Origin: Xanthobacteraceae bacterium
GTDB taxonomy: Bacteria; Pseudomonadota; Alphaproteobacteria; Rhizobiales; Xanthobacteraceae
DNA length: 64,000 bases
Direction of reading: 5' to 3'
Assembly (NCBI GenBank): GCA_031291445.1
Contig: JARLJA010000096.1
Location: 62,001 to 126,000, forward strand
The notes beneath the pieces are model-generated. The model did no database searches and was not told where the DNA came from. It saw nothing but the letters and a program-made list of their open reading frames with translations. A program made the position numbers and the translations under genes. Positions 54,462-62,667 of the stretch are shown in pieces. The first letter of the stretch is position 1, and each line of letters opens with the position of its first letter.

Positions 54462-54487
54462 CCCCCTCCCGCGAACGGGAGAGGGGG
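54462..54487. terminator. CCCCCTCCCG/CGGGAGAGGGGG hairpin (REP-like or terminator)
   Basis: A GC-rich stem with a two-base bulge closes a CGAA loop between the convergent membrane-protein and VOC genes. Sequences of this kind (runs of C, short loop, runs of G) occur as dispersed intergenic palindromes in Bradyrhizobium-type genomes, so it may be a REP element that also terminates transcription. Confidence 0.6.
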
Positions 54488-54504
54488 CGCAACATGCAGG
54501 GTGA

Positions 54505-55128
54505 TTACTTCGCCGGGTCCTTCGGCGACCACAGCTTGACGTCCGAGGTCTTCTCGTAGGCCATGCCCTCGGGATAGGTGATGGCCTCGAACTGCAATCC
54601 CCATGGCGCCTTGAAATAGAGGATGGACTGGCCGGCGGCGGGGCCTTCCTTGATCGGAATCGGACCCATGAAGGTTTCGACGTTCTTGGACTTGAGATAG
54701 TCGGCGGCGGCCTGGATGTTGTCGACATAGAATGCGATGTGATAGCCGCCGATGTCGCTGTTCTTCGGCTGCACCACCTTCTGGTCCGGCGCGGAGTAGT
54801 CGAACAGCTCGATGTTGGAGCCGGACCCGCAGCGGATCTGCACGATCTGGTGGATCACGGCACGGGGGTCGACGCCGACGGCGTCCTTCATGAACGTGCC
54901 CTTGTCGTCGGAGAACGGGCCGAAGGCCATGGCCTTCTGGCAGCCGAGGACGTCCACGAAGAACGATACCGCCTGGTTCATGTCCGGCACGGTGACGCCG
55001 GTGTGGTCGTGCCCGCGCATGCCGGGCATGCCGGCGGCGTTGGCGGAAACGGAAGCGCCGAACAGGAAAGCGCCGGCAACGACGCCGAGCAGCGCCCGCG
55101 CCGGCGATGCGAACAGAGGACTGGTCAT
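54505..55128 (-). CDS. Exported VOC (glyoxalase-fold) family protein
   Basis: A 207-residue protein with a Sec signal peptide (about residues 1-32, ending SVSANA/AG). The VOC domain begins GHDHTGVTVPDMNQAVSFFVDVLG; metal-type residues are the His of HDHTGVTV, Glu in IELFDYSAPDQ, His in GGYHIAFYVDNI and Glu in GLQFEAITYP. Most VOC enzymes are cytoplasmic, so an exported version is unusual. ATG 55128 follows GGAG by about ten bases; ATG 55143 would add five residues. It is near the FAD enzymes and may act on the same compound outside the cytoplasm. Confidence 0.85.
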   Translation of the reverse strand: MTSPLFASPARALLGVVAGAFLFGASVSANAAGMPGMRGHDHTGVTVPDMNQAVSFFVDVLGCQKAMAFGPFSDDKGTFMKDAVGVDPRAVIHQIVQIRCGSGSNIELFDYSAPDQKVVQPKNSDIGGYHIAFYVDNIQAAADYLKSKNVETFMGPIPIKEGPAAGQSILYFKAPWGLQFEAITYPEGMAYEKTSDVKLWSPKDPAK

Positions 55129-55356
55129 AAGGTGGTTCTCCAACGCCAGGGGTTAGGTCGTCAGGGAATGCTCCTGGCCTCGCATTCCCAATCCTTCAAA
55201 GTCAGATCGAGCAGTCCCGGCATCGACAGAAGTTGAGGGTAGTGGTCTCAGGTAAAGGTCTTGGGTAGCAGTCCCGGCGAAAGTTTAGTGTTATAAATTT
55301 TAAGCATATAATTTTGCGGCGTAAAGCCGCTCGTGGAGGCGCGGTCGAATCGATCG

Positions 55357-55863
55357 TCAGATGTCGTGCTTGCGCACGTTGCGCAGGATGCGGTGGAGGG
55401 TCGAGATGAAGGCGCGGTACTCCTCCTCCTCGACGCCGTCGAACAGCTGCTGAAACAGCTCGTACATCGTGGGCCATACCCGGTCGAAGGCGATCCGGCC
55501 CTGCTCGGTGATCGAGACGTCGCGGATCCGCATGTCCTCCGGACGCGGCTGGCGCCGGATCAGGCCCTGCTCCTCGAGCGAGTCCAGCGTGCGGCTCATG
55601 GTCGACTGCTCGATCACGGTATAGACCGACAGCTCGTTGATGGTGACCGACGACGACAGGCTCAGGATCGCCAGCGCCCGCATCTTGGTGGTGGTCATGT
55701 CGTGGGCCTTGAGCGCCTCCGCCATGTTGGCGTTCCAGCGCGCCGCGATCCGGTTCATCAGATAGGGCGCGAACTGGTTGATGCCGATCTCGCCGAGCGC
55801 CGGGCGCGGCGCCGAGGGATCCTTGGCCTTGCGCATGATATTGCCGGAAAATCGCTGCTCCAT
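55357..55863 (-). CDS. MarR-family transcriptional regulator
   Basis: A 168-residue winged-helix regulator. MRALAILSLSSSVTINELSVYTVIEQSTMSRTLDSLEEQGLIRRQPRPEDMRI (in parts) is the MarR DNA-recognition helix and wing; flanking helices form the dimer interface. It follows the FAD oxidoreductase by 11 bp in the same minus-strand unit, so it is likely a local regulator of aromatic-type genes. Candidate target: the shared 20-bp motif at 49300 and 58433 (inference). Confidence 0.9.
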   Translation of the reverse strand: MEQRFSGNIMRKAKDPSAPRPALGEIGINQFAPYLMNRIAARWNANMAEALKAHDMTTTKMRALAILSLSSSVTINELSVYTVIEQSTMSRTLDSLEEQGLIRRQPRPEDMRIRDVSITEQGRIAFDRVWPTMYELFQQLFDGVEEEEYRAFISTLHRILRNVRKHDI

Positions 55864-55874
55864 GGTGGACCCTC

Positions 55875-57464
55875 TCAGGACAGCGACGAGGCCAGGAGGA
55901 ATCCAGAACCGCCCCCGAGCCCCGGACCCGGATGGGTCGAGGCGCCGATGTGGTAGAGCCCGGCGATATGAGTTTTGTGATTGACGCTCGATTTGAACGG
56001 CCGCCAGATGAAGAACTGGTCGAGGCCGCAGAACCCGCCATAGGGATCACCGCCGACCAGGTTGACGTTCATGGCCTCGAGGTCGGCGGGCGAACAGGCC
56101 CGCCGCGCGAGCTTGACGGCGGCGAAATTCTCGATGTGGGCGGCGAGCCGTCGTTCGATGCGATCGGCATAGGCCTCGCGCAGGGCCTCGGTCCAGCGCC
56201 CGTCGGCGGGGATGGCGATCTCGCCGGCGGCGTCGCCCTTGACGATCCGGGGCACCTCGGGCATCTGCAGCCACAGCACCGCAGAGCCTGCGGGCGCGCG
56301 GCTGGGATCGAGCGCCGTCGGCTGGCCGACGCAGATCGTCGGCTCGGCGGGCAACAGCCCGCGTTCGGCTTCATTGGCCGCGCGCGACACGCCGTCGAGG
56401 CCGCTGGACAGGTGCAGCAGTGCGACCTTGGCCAGATCGGCGTCGCCCTTCCAGCGCGGCGGCGCCGAGAGCGCGTAGTGCATCTGCATGTTGCCCTTGC
56501 CGTAGCGATAGCGCTTGAGGCCGGTCGTGACCTCGGCGGGAGCCGGCGTCGACCAGTCCTTGAGCAGCGTCTGGTAGAGCTGCTCCGGCGTGGTCGAGCA
56601 GATCACGCCTTTGGCGGCGAGGATGCGCTCGCCGCCCGCGAGCACCACGCCGGCGGCACGGCCGCCCGGCCCCTCGATGACGCGCGTGACCTCGGCGCCG
56701 GTGCGGATGACGCCGCCCTGGTCGGCGATCAGGCGTTCGAACGCGGCAAGGAGATTGCGTGCGCCGCCGACCGCGATCGGGCAGCCTGCGAGCTCGATGG
56801 CGAAGGCGATGACCTTGGCCATTTCGGCGGAGTAGGCGCTCTCCGGGCCGAGCCCGGTATGCAGCACCCACGGCGCCCACAGCGCGCGGATGGCCTCGGA
56901 CTGATAGGTGGTTTCGAGGTAGCCGCGCGCCGGCGCGAGCGCCTCGCCGAACCAGGCGGCGAGCCCGCGCAGGCCGCGGCGCCAGGCCTGCTGCGCGACC
57001 ACCTTGGCGGTCGCCAGCGACCACAGCGAGCCGCCGAGCAGTGCGAACAGAAACGGCGCGTCGGCGCCGAGCGCATCCATCTCGCGCGCGAAGGCCGCGC
57101 CGTCGCCGGGCGACAGCGCGTCGAAAGTCGCGAGATTGCGGGCGCGGTCCATCGCGAAGATGACGCTGGAGCCGTCCGGCCGCAGCACCCCGGTGGGCAG
57201 ATTGGTGTCGGCGAAGGCGAAGCCGCGGGCCTCGAGGTCCTTGCCGATCGCGCCATAGGCAGGCGAGGTGCGAAACAGCACCAGCGTCGTCGCCATGACG
57301 TCGTGAACGAAGCCGGGGGCGGTGATCTCCTCGGTGCGCAGACAACCGCCGATTGCGGCGTTGCGTTCCAGTACGATCGTCTTCGCGCCCTTCTTGCCGA
57401 GCACCGAGGCGGCGATCAGCGCATTGATGCCGCTGCCGACGATGACGTAGTCGCAATCACTCAC
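55875..57464 (-). CDS. Phytoene-desaturase-like FAD oxidoreductase, copy A
   Basis: A 529-residue flavoprotein of the phytoene desaturase/PYROXD2-like group. The FAD motif is YVIVGSGINALIAASVLGKKGAKTIVLERNAAIGG (in parts), and the conserved C-terminal end is HIAGLYHIGASTHPGPGLGGGSGFLLASSL. There are no carotenoid genes nearby. It is a diverged paralogue of the gene at 58661 (same length, same start and end motifs, same internal LLPAEP and GQPTA blocks). It sits in a minus-strand unit with MarR. The reaction is unknown: dehydrogenation of a cyclic or polyunsaturated substrate is plausible. Confidence 0.85.
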   Translation of the reverse strand: MSDCDYVIVGSGINALIAASVLGKKGAKTIVLERNAAIGGCLRTEEITAPGFVHDVMATTLVLFRTSPAYGAIGKDLEARGFAFADTNLPTGVLRPDGSSVIFAMDRARNLATFDALSPGDGAAFAREMDALGADAPFLFALLGGSLWSLATAKVVAQQAWRRGLRGLAAWFGEALAPARGYLETTYQSEAIRALWAPWVLHTGLGPESAYSAEMAKVIAFAIELAGCPIAVGGARNLLAAFERLIADQGGVIRTGAEVTRVIEGPGGRAAGVVLAGGERILAAKGVICSTTPEQLYQTLLKDWSTPAPAEVTTGLKRYRYGKGNMQMHYALSAPPRWKGDADLAKVALLHLSSGLDGVSRAANEAERGLLPAEPTICVGQPTALDPSRAPAGSAVLWLQMPEVPRIVKGDAAGEIAIPADGRWTEALREAYADRIERRLAAHIENFAAVKLARRACSPADLEAMNVNLVGGDPYGGFCGLDQFFIWRPFKSSVNHKTHIAGLYHIGASTHPGPGLGGGSGFLLASSLS

Positions 57465-57492
57465 GCGCTTTCCCCTCGCTTGACACCGAATG

Positions 57493-57528
57493 CAGCGGAC
57501 CGGGACCGGGTTCGGCCCCGGTCCGCTG
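57493..57528. terminator. 12-bp perfect stem-loop after the cyclase gene
   Basis: CAGCGGACCGGG (57493-57504) and CCCGGTCCGCTG (57517-57528) pair perfectly around a 12-base loop, just after the cyclase stop on the minus strand. It has no strong U tract; it may attenuate read-through into the FAD oxidoreductase. Confidence 0.65.
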
Positions 57529-57537
57529 TATGGTCGA

Positions 57538-58323
57538 TCAGGGCACGAGCGCGAGCGCGCGCACCGGCGAGCCGGTGCCGTTGACGAACTTCAGGGGGGC
57601 GGCGATCAGCACCGCGCCCTTGGCCGGCAGCTGGTCGAGATGACACAGGCTGGCGAGGCCGTAGCGGTTGTTCTTGTGCATGAGGTTGTGGGCGGGGAAG
57701 GGCGGGTTCATGCCGCCGGCCGATCCGGCGTCGGTTCCGACCGTCTCCGAGCCCCAGCCGACGATGTTCTTGGTGAGCAGATATTCGATCGCCTCGGCCG
57801 TCGGTCCGGGCGAGTGCGGGCCCTTTTCATCGGCATTGAGGAAGGCCTGCGCCGAGCCGTTGCGCTTGTACCAGTCGGTGCGTAGCAGCACCCAGCTGCC
57901 GGCCTCGATCGCACCGTGCTCGCTCTCCCACTGCTTGATGCTGTCCACCGTGAGCAGATAGTCGGGGTTTGCGGCGGATTCCTTCGAGCGGTCGATGACG
58001 CAGACCGGCGCGACGAAGTTCTTCGGCGGAATCCGGTCGGTGGTGCCGTCCTTGTAATCCTTGCCGGTGATCCAGTGCACGGGAGCATCGAAATGGGTGC
58101 CGGTGTGCTCGCCCAGTTCGAGCCAGTTCCAGGCCCAGAACGGGCCGTTGTTGTCGTAATGCGAGATCTCGTGCACCTTGACCGACGGCGTGTTCTTGCC
58201 GATCTCCGGCGGCAGGTAGAGCACGGGGGTCTCCGGTCCGAGCGGCGCGGAGAGGTCGACGACCTTGATCGAGCCCGATACGAGGGCGGCGGCAAAATCT
58301 GCGAGGGCCTTGTTGGTGCTCAT
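57538..58323 (-). CDS. Cyclase/kynurenine-formamidase-like metal hydrolase
   Basis: A 261-residue member of the cyclase family (KynB-like). The zinc signature HTGTHFDAPVHW matches HxGTHxDxPxH, and LLRTDWYKRNGS and the C-terminal LPAKGAVLIAAPLKF are family blocks. Known members hydrolyse N-formylkynurenine, isatin or cyclic amides. ATG 58323 (MSTNKALADF) is preferred to the open frame reaching 58407. Given indolepyruvate oxidoreductase and a styrene/indole monooxygenase nearby, an indole-derived amide such as isatin or formylkynurenine is a reasonable but unproven substrate. Confidence 0.87.
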   Translation of the reverse strand: MSTNKALADFAAALVSGSIKVVDLSAPLGPETPVLYLPPEIGKNTPSVKVHEISHYDNNGPFWAWNWLELGEHTGTHFDAPVHWITGKDYKDGTTDRIPPKNFVAPVCVIDRSKESAANPDYLLTVDSIKQWESEHGAIEAGSWVLLRTDWYKRNGSAQAFLNADEKGPHSPGPTAEAIEYLLTKNIVGWGSETVGTDAGSAGGMNPPFPAHNLMHKNNRYGLASLCHLDQLPAKGAVLIAAPLKFVNGTGSPVRALALVP

Positions 58324-58432
58324 GGGCTTGCTCCGTGAAAGATCTCTGGGCGATGCTTCGCCGCGGCCGACCCGAACCGGCTTTCGCCGGCGAGGGACCG
58401 CGCACAAATGGTCGCATCAGGCTAGGCTCGAA

Positions 58433-58452
58433 AATATGAAATTGCAAATAAT
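58433..58452. promoter_or_regulatory. Shared 20-bp motif, copy 2
   Basis: AATATGAAATTGCAAATAAT repeats the motif at 49300-49319 with only the two bases after AATATG changed. It lies in the 337-bp region between the divergent cyclase (start 58323, minus) and FAD oxidoreductase copy B (start 58661, plus), 110 and 208 bp from them. The remaining gap contains no gene; a short TATGCATA palindrome lies near 58610. Confidence 0.5.
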
Positions 58453-58660
58453 GGCGCGGAGCCGGCGGGCGGCTCGGCGACGCGGCCGAACGCCGCGCTA
58501 CGCCAGATGCAGCGGCGCCGGCGTGGATTAGCGGCATAGCGGCGTTACCCGCGGGTGCTAGGACCACCGCCGCAACGGCGCGTGCGCTTGCAGCTCCATC
58601 CAAAAAATGTATGCATATGCCGATAACGTATTGGAACACGTTGGAACAGCCGAGGTCGGG

Positions 58661-60232
58661 ATGGATGCCGTTGACGTCGTGGTTGTCGGAGCGGGACACA
58701 ATGGTCTCGCCGCCGCCGTTCACCTTCTCGCCCGTGGCTGGTCGGTTGCCGTGGTCGAGAGCCGGGACGTCGCCGGCGGCGCGGTCAAGACCCGTGAGGT
58801 GACGCTGCCGGGATTCCGGCACGACCTGTGCGCCATGAATCTGTCGATGTTCGCGGGCTCGCCTTTCTTCGCCGCCTACAAGGACGAACTTCTGGCGCAG
58901 GGGCTCGGTTTCGTCCCCGCGGTCGACTGTTTCGCCAGCGTGTTCCGTGACCACACCTACCTCGGTGTCAGCACCGACCTGGACAAGACCGCGGGCGGCA
59001 TCGCCGCGCTGTCGGCGAAGGACGCCGAGGCCTGGCGCGCGATGGTCGCGAAGTTCGGCGAGGATGCTCCGCATATCTTCGGTCTCCTCGGGTCGCCGAT
59101 GCCGTCCCTGGCCGCGGCCCGCACGGTGTGGTCGGCGTGGCGGGCCAAGGGCACCGCCTGGCTCTACGACACCGCGCGGCTGCTGCTGGCGACGCCGCGC
59201 GATTTCCTCGACGCCCACTTCGAATCTCCGAAGCTCAAGGCGATGATGGCGGCCTGGGGGCTGCATCTCGATTTTTCGCCGGACGTCGCCGGCGGCGCGC
59301 TGTTTCCCTATCTCGAGTCGATGGCCAACCAGGCCTTCGGCATGGTGATCGGCGCCGGCGGCGCCGACACCATCATCAAGGCCATGCTCGGCGTCATCAA
59401 GTCCCGGGGTGGTGAGGTCCGCCTCAACGCGCCGGTCGCCGCGATCGAAACGTCGGGCGGCAGGGCGACCGGCGTGCGGCTGGCCGACGGAACGCGGATC
59501 AGCGCGAAGCGCGCGGTGATCGCCAACCTTCATCCGCAGCTCGTGTTCGGCAACCTCGTCGCGCCGGAGGCATCGCGCGCCGCGTTCGACGCCAGGATCG
59601 CGCGCTTCCGCGCCGGGCCCGGCACCATGATGATCCACCTCGCGCTCAGCGCCCCGCTCGACTGGCGCGCCGGCGAGGCGCTCAGGCAGTTCGCCTATGT
59701 CCATGTCGCGCCGGATCTCGCGATGATGACGCGGGTCTATGCCGAGGCGGCCGCCGGGCTGCTGCCGGCCGAGCCGGTGCTGGTGGTCGGCCAGCCTACC
59801 GCGATCGATCCCGGCCGCGCGCCGGCCGGCCAGCATGTGGCGTGGATCCAGGTGCGCGCGCTGCCGGCGACGATCGCCGGCGACGCCGCGGGATCGATCC
59901 CCGCGACCTCTTGGGACGAGGCGAAGGGCGCCTATGCCGAGCGCGTGCTCGACCTGCTGGAGTCCTATGCGCCGGGCCTGCGCGCCAGGATCCTCGGCTC
60001 TGCCATCTCTTCGCCGCTCGATCTCGAACGCGAGAACCCGTGCCTGATCGGCGGCGACAACCTGTCCGGCAGCCATCATCTGGATCAGAATTTTCTGTTC
60101 CGGCCGGTGGCCGGCTATTCCCGCTACGCCACGCCGGTGGGCGGCCTCTACCTGTGCGGCGCCGCGACCTGGCCCGGTGCGGGCACCGGCGCCGGCTCGG
60201 GCTTCATGCTGGCCAAGATGCTGGCGCACTGA
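58661..60232 (+). CDS. Phytoene-desaturase-like FAD oxidoreductase, copy B
   Basis: A 523-residue flavoprotein paralogous to 55875-57464. The FAD site is VVVVGAGHNGLAAAVHLLARGWSVAVVESRDVAGGAV (in parts). The end, GLYLCGAATWPGAGTGAGSGFMLAKML, is the second FAD-binding block. ATG 58661 is preferred to 58607 because the shorter form begins at the first beta strand (MDAVDVVVVGAG) and has a GAGG upstream. It is divergent from the cyclase and is followed by a MarR gene. Substrate unknown. Confidence 0.87.
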   Translation: MDAVDVVVVGAGHNGLAAAVHLLARGWSVAVVESRDVAGGAVKTREVTLPGFRHDLCAMNLSMFAGSPFFAAYKDELLAQGLGFVPAVDCFASVFRDHTYLGVSTDLDKTAGGIAALSAKDAEAWRAMVAKFGEDAPHIFGLLGSPMPSLAAARTVWSAWRAKGTAWLYDTARLLLATPRDFLDAHFESPKLKAMMAAWGLHLDFSPDVAGGALFPYLESMANQAFGMVIGAGGADTIIKAMLGVIKSRGGEVRLNAPVAAIETSGGRATGVRLADGTRISAKRAVIANLHPQLVFGNLVAPEASRAAFDARIARFRAGPGTMMIHLALSAPLDWRAGEALRQFAYVHVAPDLAMMTRVYAEAAAGLLPAEPVLVVGQPTAIDPGRAPAGQHVAWIQVRALPATIAGDAAGSIPATSWDEAKGAYAERVLDLLESYAPGLRARILGSAISSPLDLERENPCLIGGDNLSGSHHLDQNFLFRPVAGYSRYATPVGGLYLCGAATWPGAGTGAGSGFMLAKMLAH

Positions 60233-60343
60233 GTTTTGCTGTCGGCGGCCTCATGCCAAGCAAGAAAACAACGTCAACCGGCAAGCCGGTGGCAATTGAT
60301 CCGCCGCTTTGACACCCTAGGGGTCGGTTGCTAACGACGCGTC

Positions 60344-60907
60344 GTGTCAGACCAGAGAATCGCGATCTGCGGGGAAATACCAGTGACCGACAAGCCCGAA
60401 GATTTGGCCGCGCTTCCGGATGATCTCGAGATCATCGTTCACGGCGCGCGCGACGGACAGAAGCTGCAGCTGCGGCTGTGGCTGCGCATGCTGTCGATCA
60501 CCAAGATGATCTCGCAGGAGATCCGGCGCCGCCTGCGCAGCGAATTCCAGGCGACGCTGCCGCAGTTCGACGTGCTGGCCCAGCTCTACCGCGAGCGCGA
60601 CGGATTGCGCCTCGGAGAACTGTCGCGCCGGACCATGGTCACCAGCGGCAATGTCACCGGCCTCGCCGACCGGCTCGAGGCCGACGGCATGATCGTGCGC
60701 GAGGAACTCGACGGAGACCGTCGCGTCACCGTCGCCAAGCTGACGCGGAAGGGCCGCGATGCGTTCGCGGTCATGGCCAAGGCCCATGAGGGCTGGCTGC
60801 GCGAGTTGATGGGCGACGTCGACGACCACACCATGGCGCTGCTGCTCGACGAACTGGCCTCGGTCAAGCACTCCGCCGCCAATCGGCTCGGAGAAAGCTC
60901 GGACTGA
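60344..60907 (+). CDS. MarR-family transcriptional regulator
   Basis: A 187-residue MarR protein from GTG 60344; an internal GTG at 60383 with GGGGAAA upstream would give 174 residues and is also plausible. LPQFDVLAQLYRERDGLRLGELSRRTMVTSGNVTGLADRLEADGMIVREELDGDRRVTV (in parts) is the winged helix. It is downstream of FAD oxidoreductase copy B and convergent with the AraC gene. It may sense an aromatic acid or acyl-CoA of the pathway. A 110-bp gap separates it from copy B. Confidence 0.88.
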   Translation: MSDQRIAICGEIPVTDKPEDLAALPDDLEIIVHGARDGQKLQLRLWLRMLSITKMISQEIRRRLRSEFQATLPQFDVLAQLYRERDGLRLGELSRRTMVTSGNVTGLADRLEADGMIVREELDGDRRVTVAKLTRKGRDAFAVMAKAHEGWLRELMGDVDDHTMALLLDELASVKHSAANRLGESSD

Positions 60908-60959
60908 CCGTGCGCTTGCCTCGACACCGCCGCGCGAAGGACGCGGCCGGTCGATTCGA

Positions 60960-61946
60960 TCAACTGCGGCGCCGGCGCCGCAGCGTCTGGTGCGGCGTCT
61001 CGCCGTAACGTGCCCGGTAGGCAGCCGCCGCGCGGCCCAGATGGCCGAGGCCGACGGCATAGGCGATCGACGTCACCGAGCGATCCTCGCCCGCGCGGCC
61101 GAGCTCCGCGCGAAAGCGTTCCAGTCGCTTGGTCTGGATGCATTGGGTCAGTGTCATGCCGCGTTCGCGTCTGAACGCTCCCTGCAGGGCGCGCAGGTTG
61201 GCGCCCGCGGCGGCAGCGACATCGGCGACCGCGAGCGGGCTGTCGAGATGGGCGACGATGTAGTCTTCCGCCTTGCCTACCGCGCTCGGCGCCGGCGCGC
61301 CGGCCGGCTGCGCCAGCCGGTCCGACTGGTTGTGCCTGAGGCCGCACAGCAGCAGCGTCGTCAGCCCGTCGCGCATCAGTACCTGATAGGCTTCCGGGGC
61401 GCATACGTCGCCCTCGACACTCAGCTGCATGGTCTCGACGTGGTGCTCCAGCAGCCGCCCGAGCGGCGAGGTCATGTCGACGCCGGTCGAAAACTCGATC
61501 GGCGGGGCGGATTCGCCGATCAGGGCGTCGAGCTGCTTCTGCACCATCTCGCGGTGCATCAGCACGATCAGCTTTTCGCAGCCCTGACGCCAGACCATGC
61601 GCGTCGGCAGCGTCGGCGATAGCAGCGACGCCGTCGTGCCGGCGGCGGCTTCGGCGGTTTCGACGCCGCAGCGCACGCTCGCCGCGCCGCGCAACGGCCA
61701 CTGCAGCAGGAAGAAGCCCGACAGCTCGCCGGGATCGATCTCCACCTCCGCGCCATAGGAGACGAAGTTGACCGAGTATCCGGCCTGCGGCGCCGAGTGG
61801 TGCCGGGCGTGGAACGCGTCCGGCCGGCGCGCGCGCGGAATGAGAAAATGGGGACAGAAAATGCGGCCGATGGCCTCGCGGGCCTCGTCCGGCGAGCGTG
61901 TGTCGACAAGGCGATGGCGCACGAGCGGCGCGTCCTCGATCAACAT
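60960..61946 (-). CDS. AraC-family transcriptional regulator
   Basis: A 328-residue regulator with an N-terminal AraC_binding_2-type cupin sensor (SVNFVSYGAEVEIDPGEL, FFLLQWPLRGAA) and a C-terminal double helix-turn-helix. HTH1 is LAVADVAAAAGANLRALQGAFRRERGMTLTQCIQ; HTH2 is SVTSIAYAVGLGHLGRAAAAYRARYGETPHQTL (each split here into known motif parts). It is divergent from the flavin reductase/SDR/monooxygenase operon, and the 165-bp gap carries two direct repeats suited to AraC binding. Probably the activator of that operon, as in known indole and styrene-type clusters. Confidence 0.9.
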   Translation of the reverse strand: MLIEDAPLVRHRLVDTRSPDEAREAIGRIFCPHFLIPRARRPDAFHARHHSAPQAGYSVNFVSYGAEVEIDPGELSGFFLLQWPLRGAASVRCGVETAEAAAGTTASLLSPTLPTRMVWRQGCEKLIVLMHREMVQKQLDALIGESAPPIEFSTGVDMTSPLGRLLEHHVETMQLSVEGDVCAPEAYQVLMRDGLTTLLLCGLRHNQSDRLAQPAGAPAPSAVGKAEDYIVAHLDSPLAVADVAAAAGANLRALQGAFRRERGMTLTQCIQTKRLERFRAELGRAGEDRSVTSIAYAVGLGHLGRAAAAYRARYGETPHQTLRRRRRS

Positions 61947-62024
61947 GCCAAACTCCTCTCAAGCGCCAACCATGCTGCCGTTCTGGCAATTCGCTGTTTG
62001 GCGGCGCCGTCCGGCTGGCGCGTA

Positions 62025-62060
62025 GCGCAATCCGGATAGTGCATTGCGCAATCCGGATAG
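62025..62060. promoter_or_regulatory. Two 15-bp direct repeats, 21 bp apart (AraC operator candidate)
   Basis: GCGCAATCCGGATAG occurs exactly at 62025-62039 and 62046-62060. The 21-bp period equals two helical turns, the usual spacing of half-sites bound by one AraC-family dimer. The second repeat ends 51 bp before ATG 62112, a natural activator position for the plus-strand operon. Confidence 0.75.
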
Positions 62061-62111
62061 AGCACCGACCCTCCCCTGGGTCAGGATCAAACTAGTTTAG
62101 ATCTCAACCAA

Positions 62112-62642
62112 ATGGAAGCGTCTCGCGCAGGCGAAGCTGCACAGGAAATGGGAACGCAGGCGTTTAAACAGGCAATGCGGCGCGTCACCGGCGCGGTGAC
62201 CGTGGTGACGACCCGCGGAATTCAGGGGGAGCGGCGTGGGGTTACGGCCACCGCGGTGTGTTCCCTGTCGGTGGCTCCGCCGGCGCTGATCGCCTGCGTC
62301 AATCGCGAGACCTGGGTCGGCCAGCTGGCGCCGGCGAGCCGGATCTTCTGTGTTAACGTGCTGGCGCGCGCGCAGTGCGCCGTCGCCGAGGCCTTTGCCG
62401 GCCGAACCGGCCATGTCGCCGAGGACCGCTTCGCGGTCGGCGACTGGGACGAGCACGAGTCGGGGACGCCGGCGCTGCGCGATGCGATCGCCAGTTTCGA
62501 TTGCCGGCTGGAGCGAAGCGTCGACTTCGCCAGTCACGTGGTTCTGGTCGGCGAGGTCGTTCGCACCACGGTCGGGCCGGCCCAAGCCGAGCCGCTGCTC
62601 TATTTCGACGGCGCCTTCACAACGGCGGTGCCGCCCATCTGA
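62112..62642 (+). CDS. Flavin reductase (StyB-like) of a two-component monooxygenase
   Basis: A 176-residue flavin reductase-like domain protein. FKQAMRRVTGAVTVVTTRG, GVTATAVCSLSVAPPALIACVNRE and FCVNVLARAQCAVAEAFAG are the family core that binds FAD/FMN. It supplies reduced flavin to the monooxygenase starting at 63497. First gene after the AraC direct repeats; the SDR follows 25 bp downstream. It could conceivably serve the luciferase-like enzymes of the organosulfur operon, but that operon is 26 kb away. Confidence 0.88.
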   Translation: MEASRAGEAAQEMGTQAFKQAMRRVTGAVTVVTTRGIQGERRGVTATAVCSLSVAPPALIACVNRETWVGQLAPASRIFCVNVLARAQCAVAEAFAGRTGHVAEDRFAVGDWDEHESGTPALRDAIASFDCRLERSVDFASHVVLVGEVVRTTVGPAQAEPLLYFDGAFTTAVPPI

Positions 62643-62667
62643 GCGTCAACATCCAAGGAGAAGACCG

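Noticed and set aside
55316-55330. GCGGC-GTAAA-GCCGC hairpin downstream of the MarR gene
   Set aside because: The stem is only 5 bp and no U tract follows in the direction of transcription, so I do not call it a terminator.
57827-60229. An 800-codon minus-strand open frame covering the FAD oxidoreductase and cyclase region
   Set aside because: It is the antisense shadow of two well-supported genes; the part that resembles coding is in the frame of neither and is Arg/Gly/His-rich.
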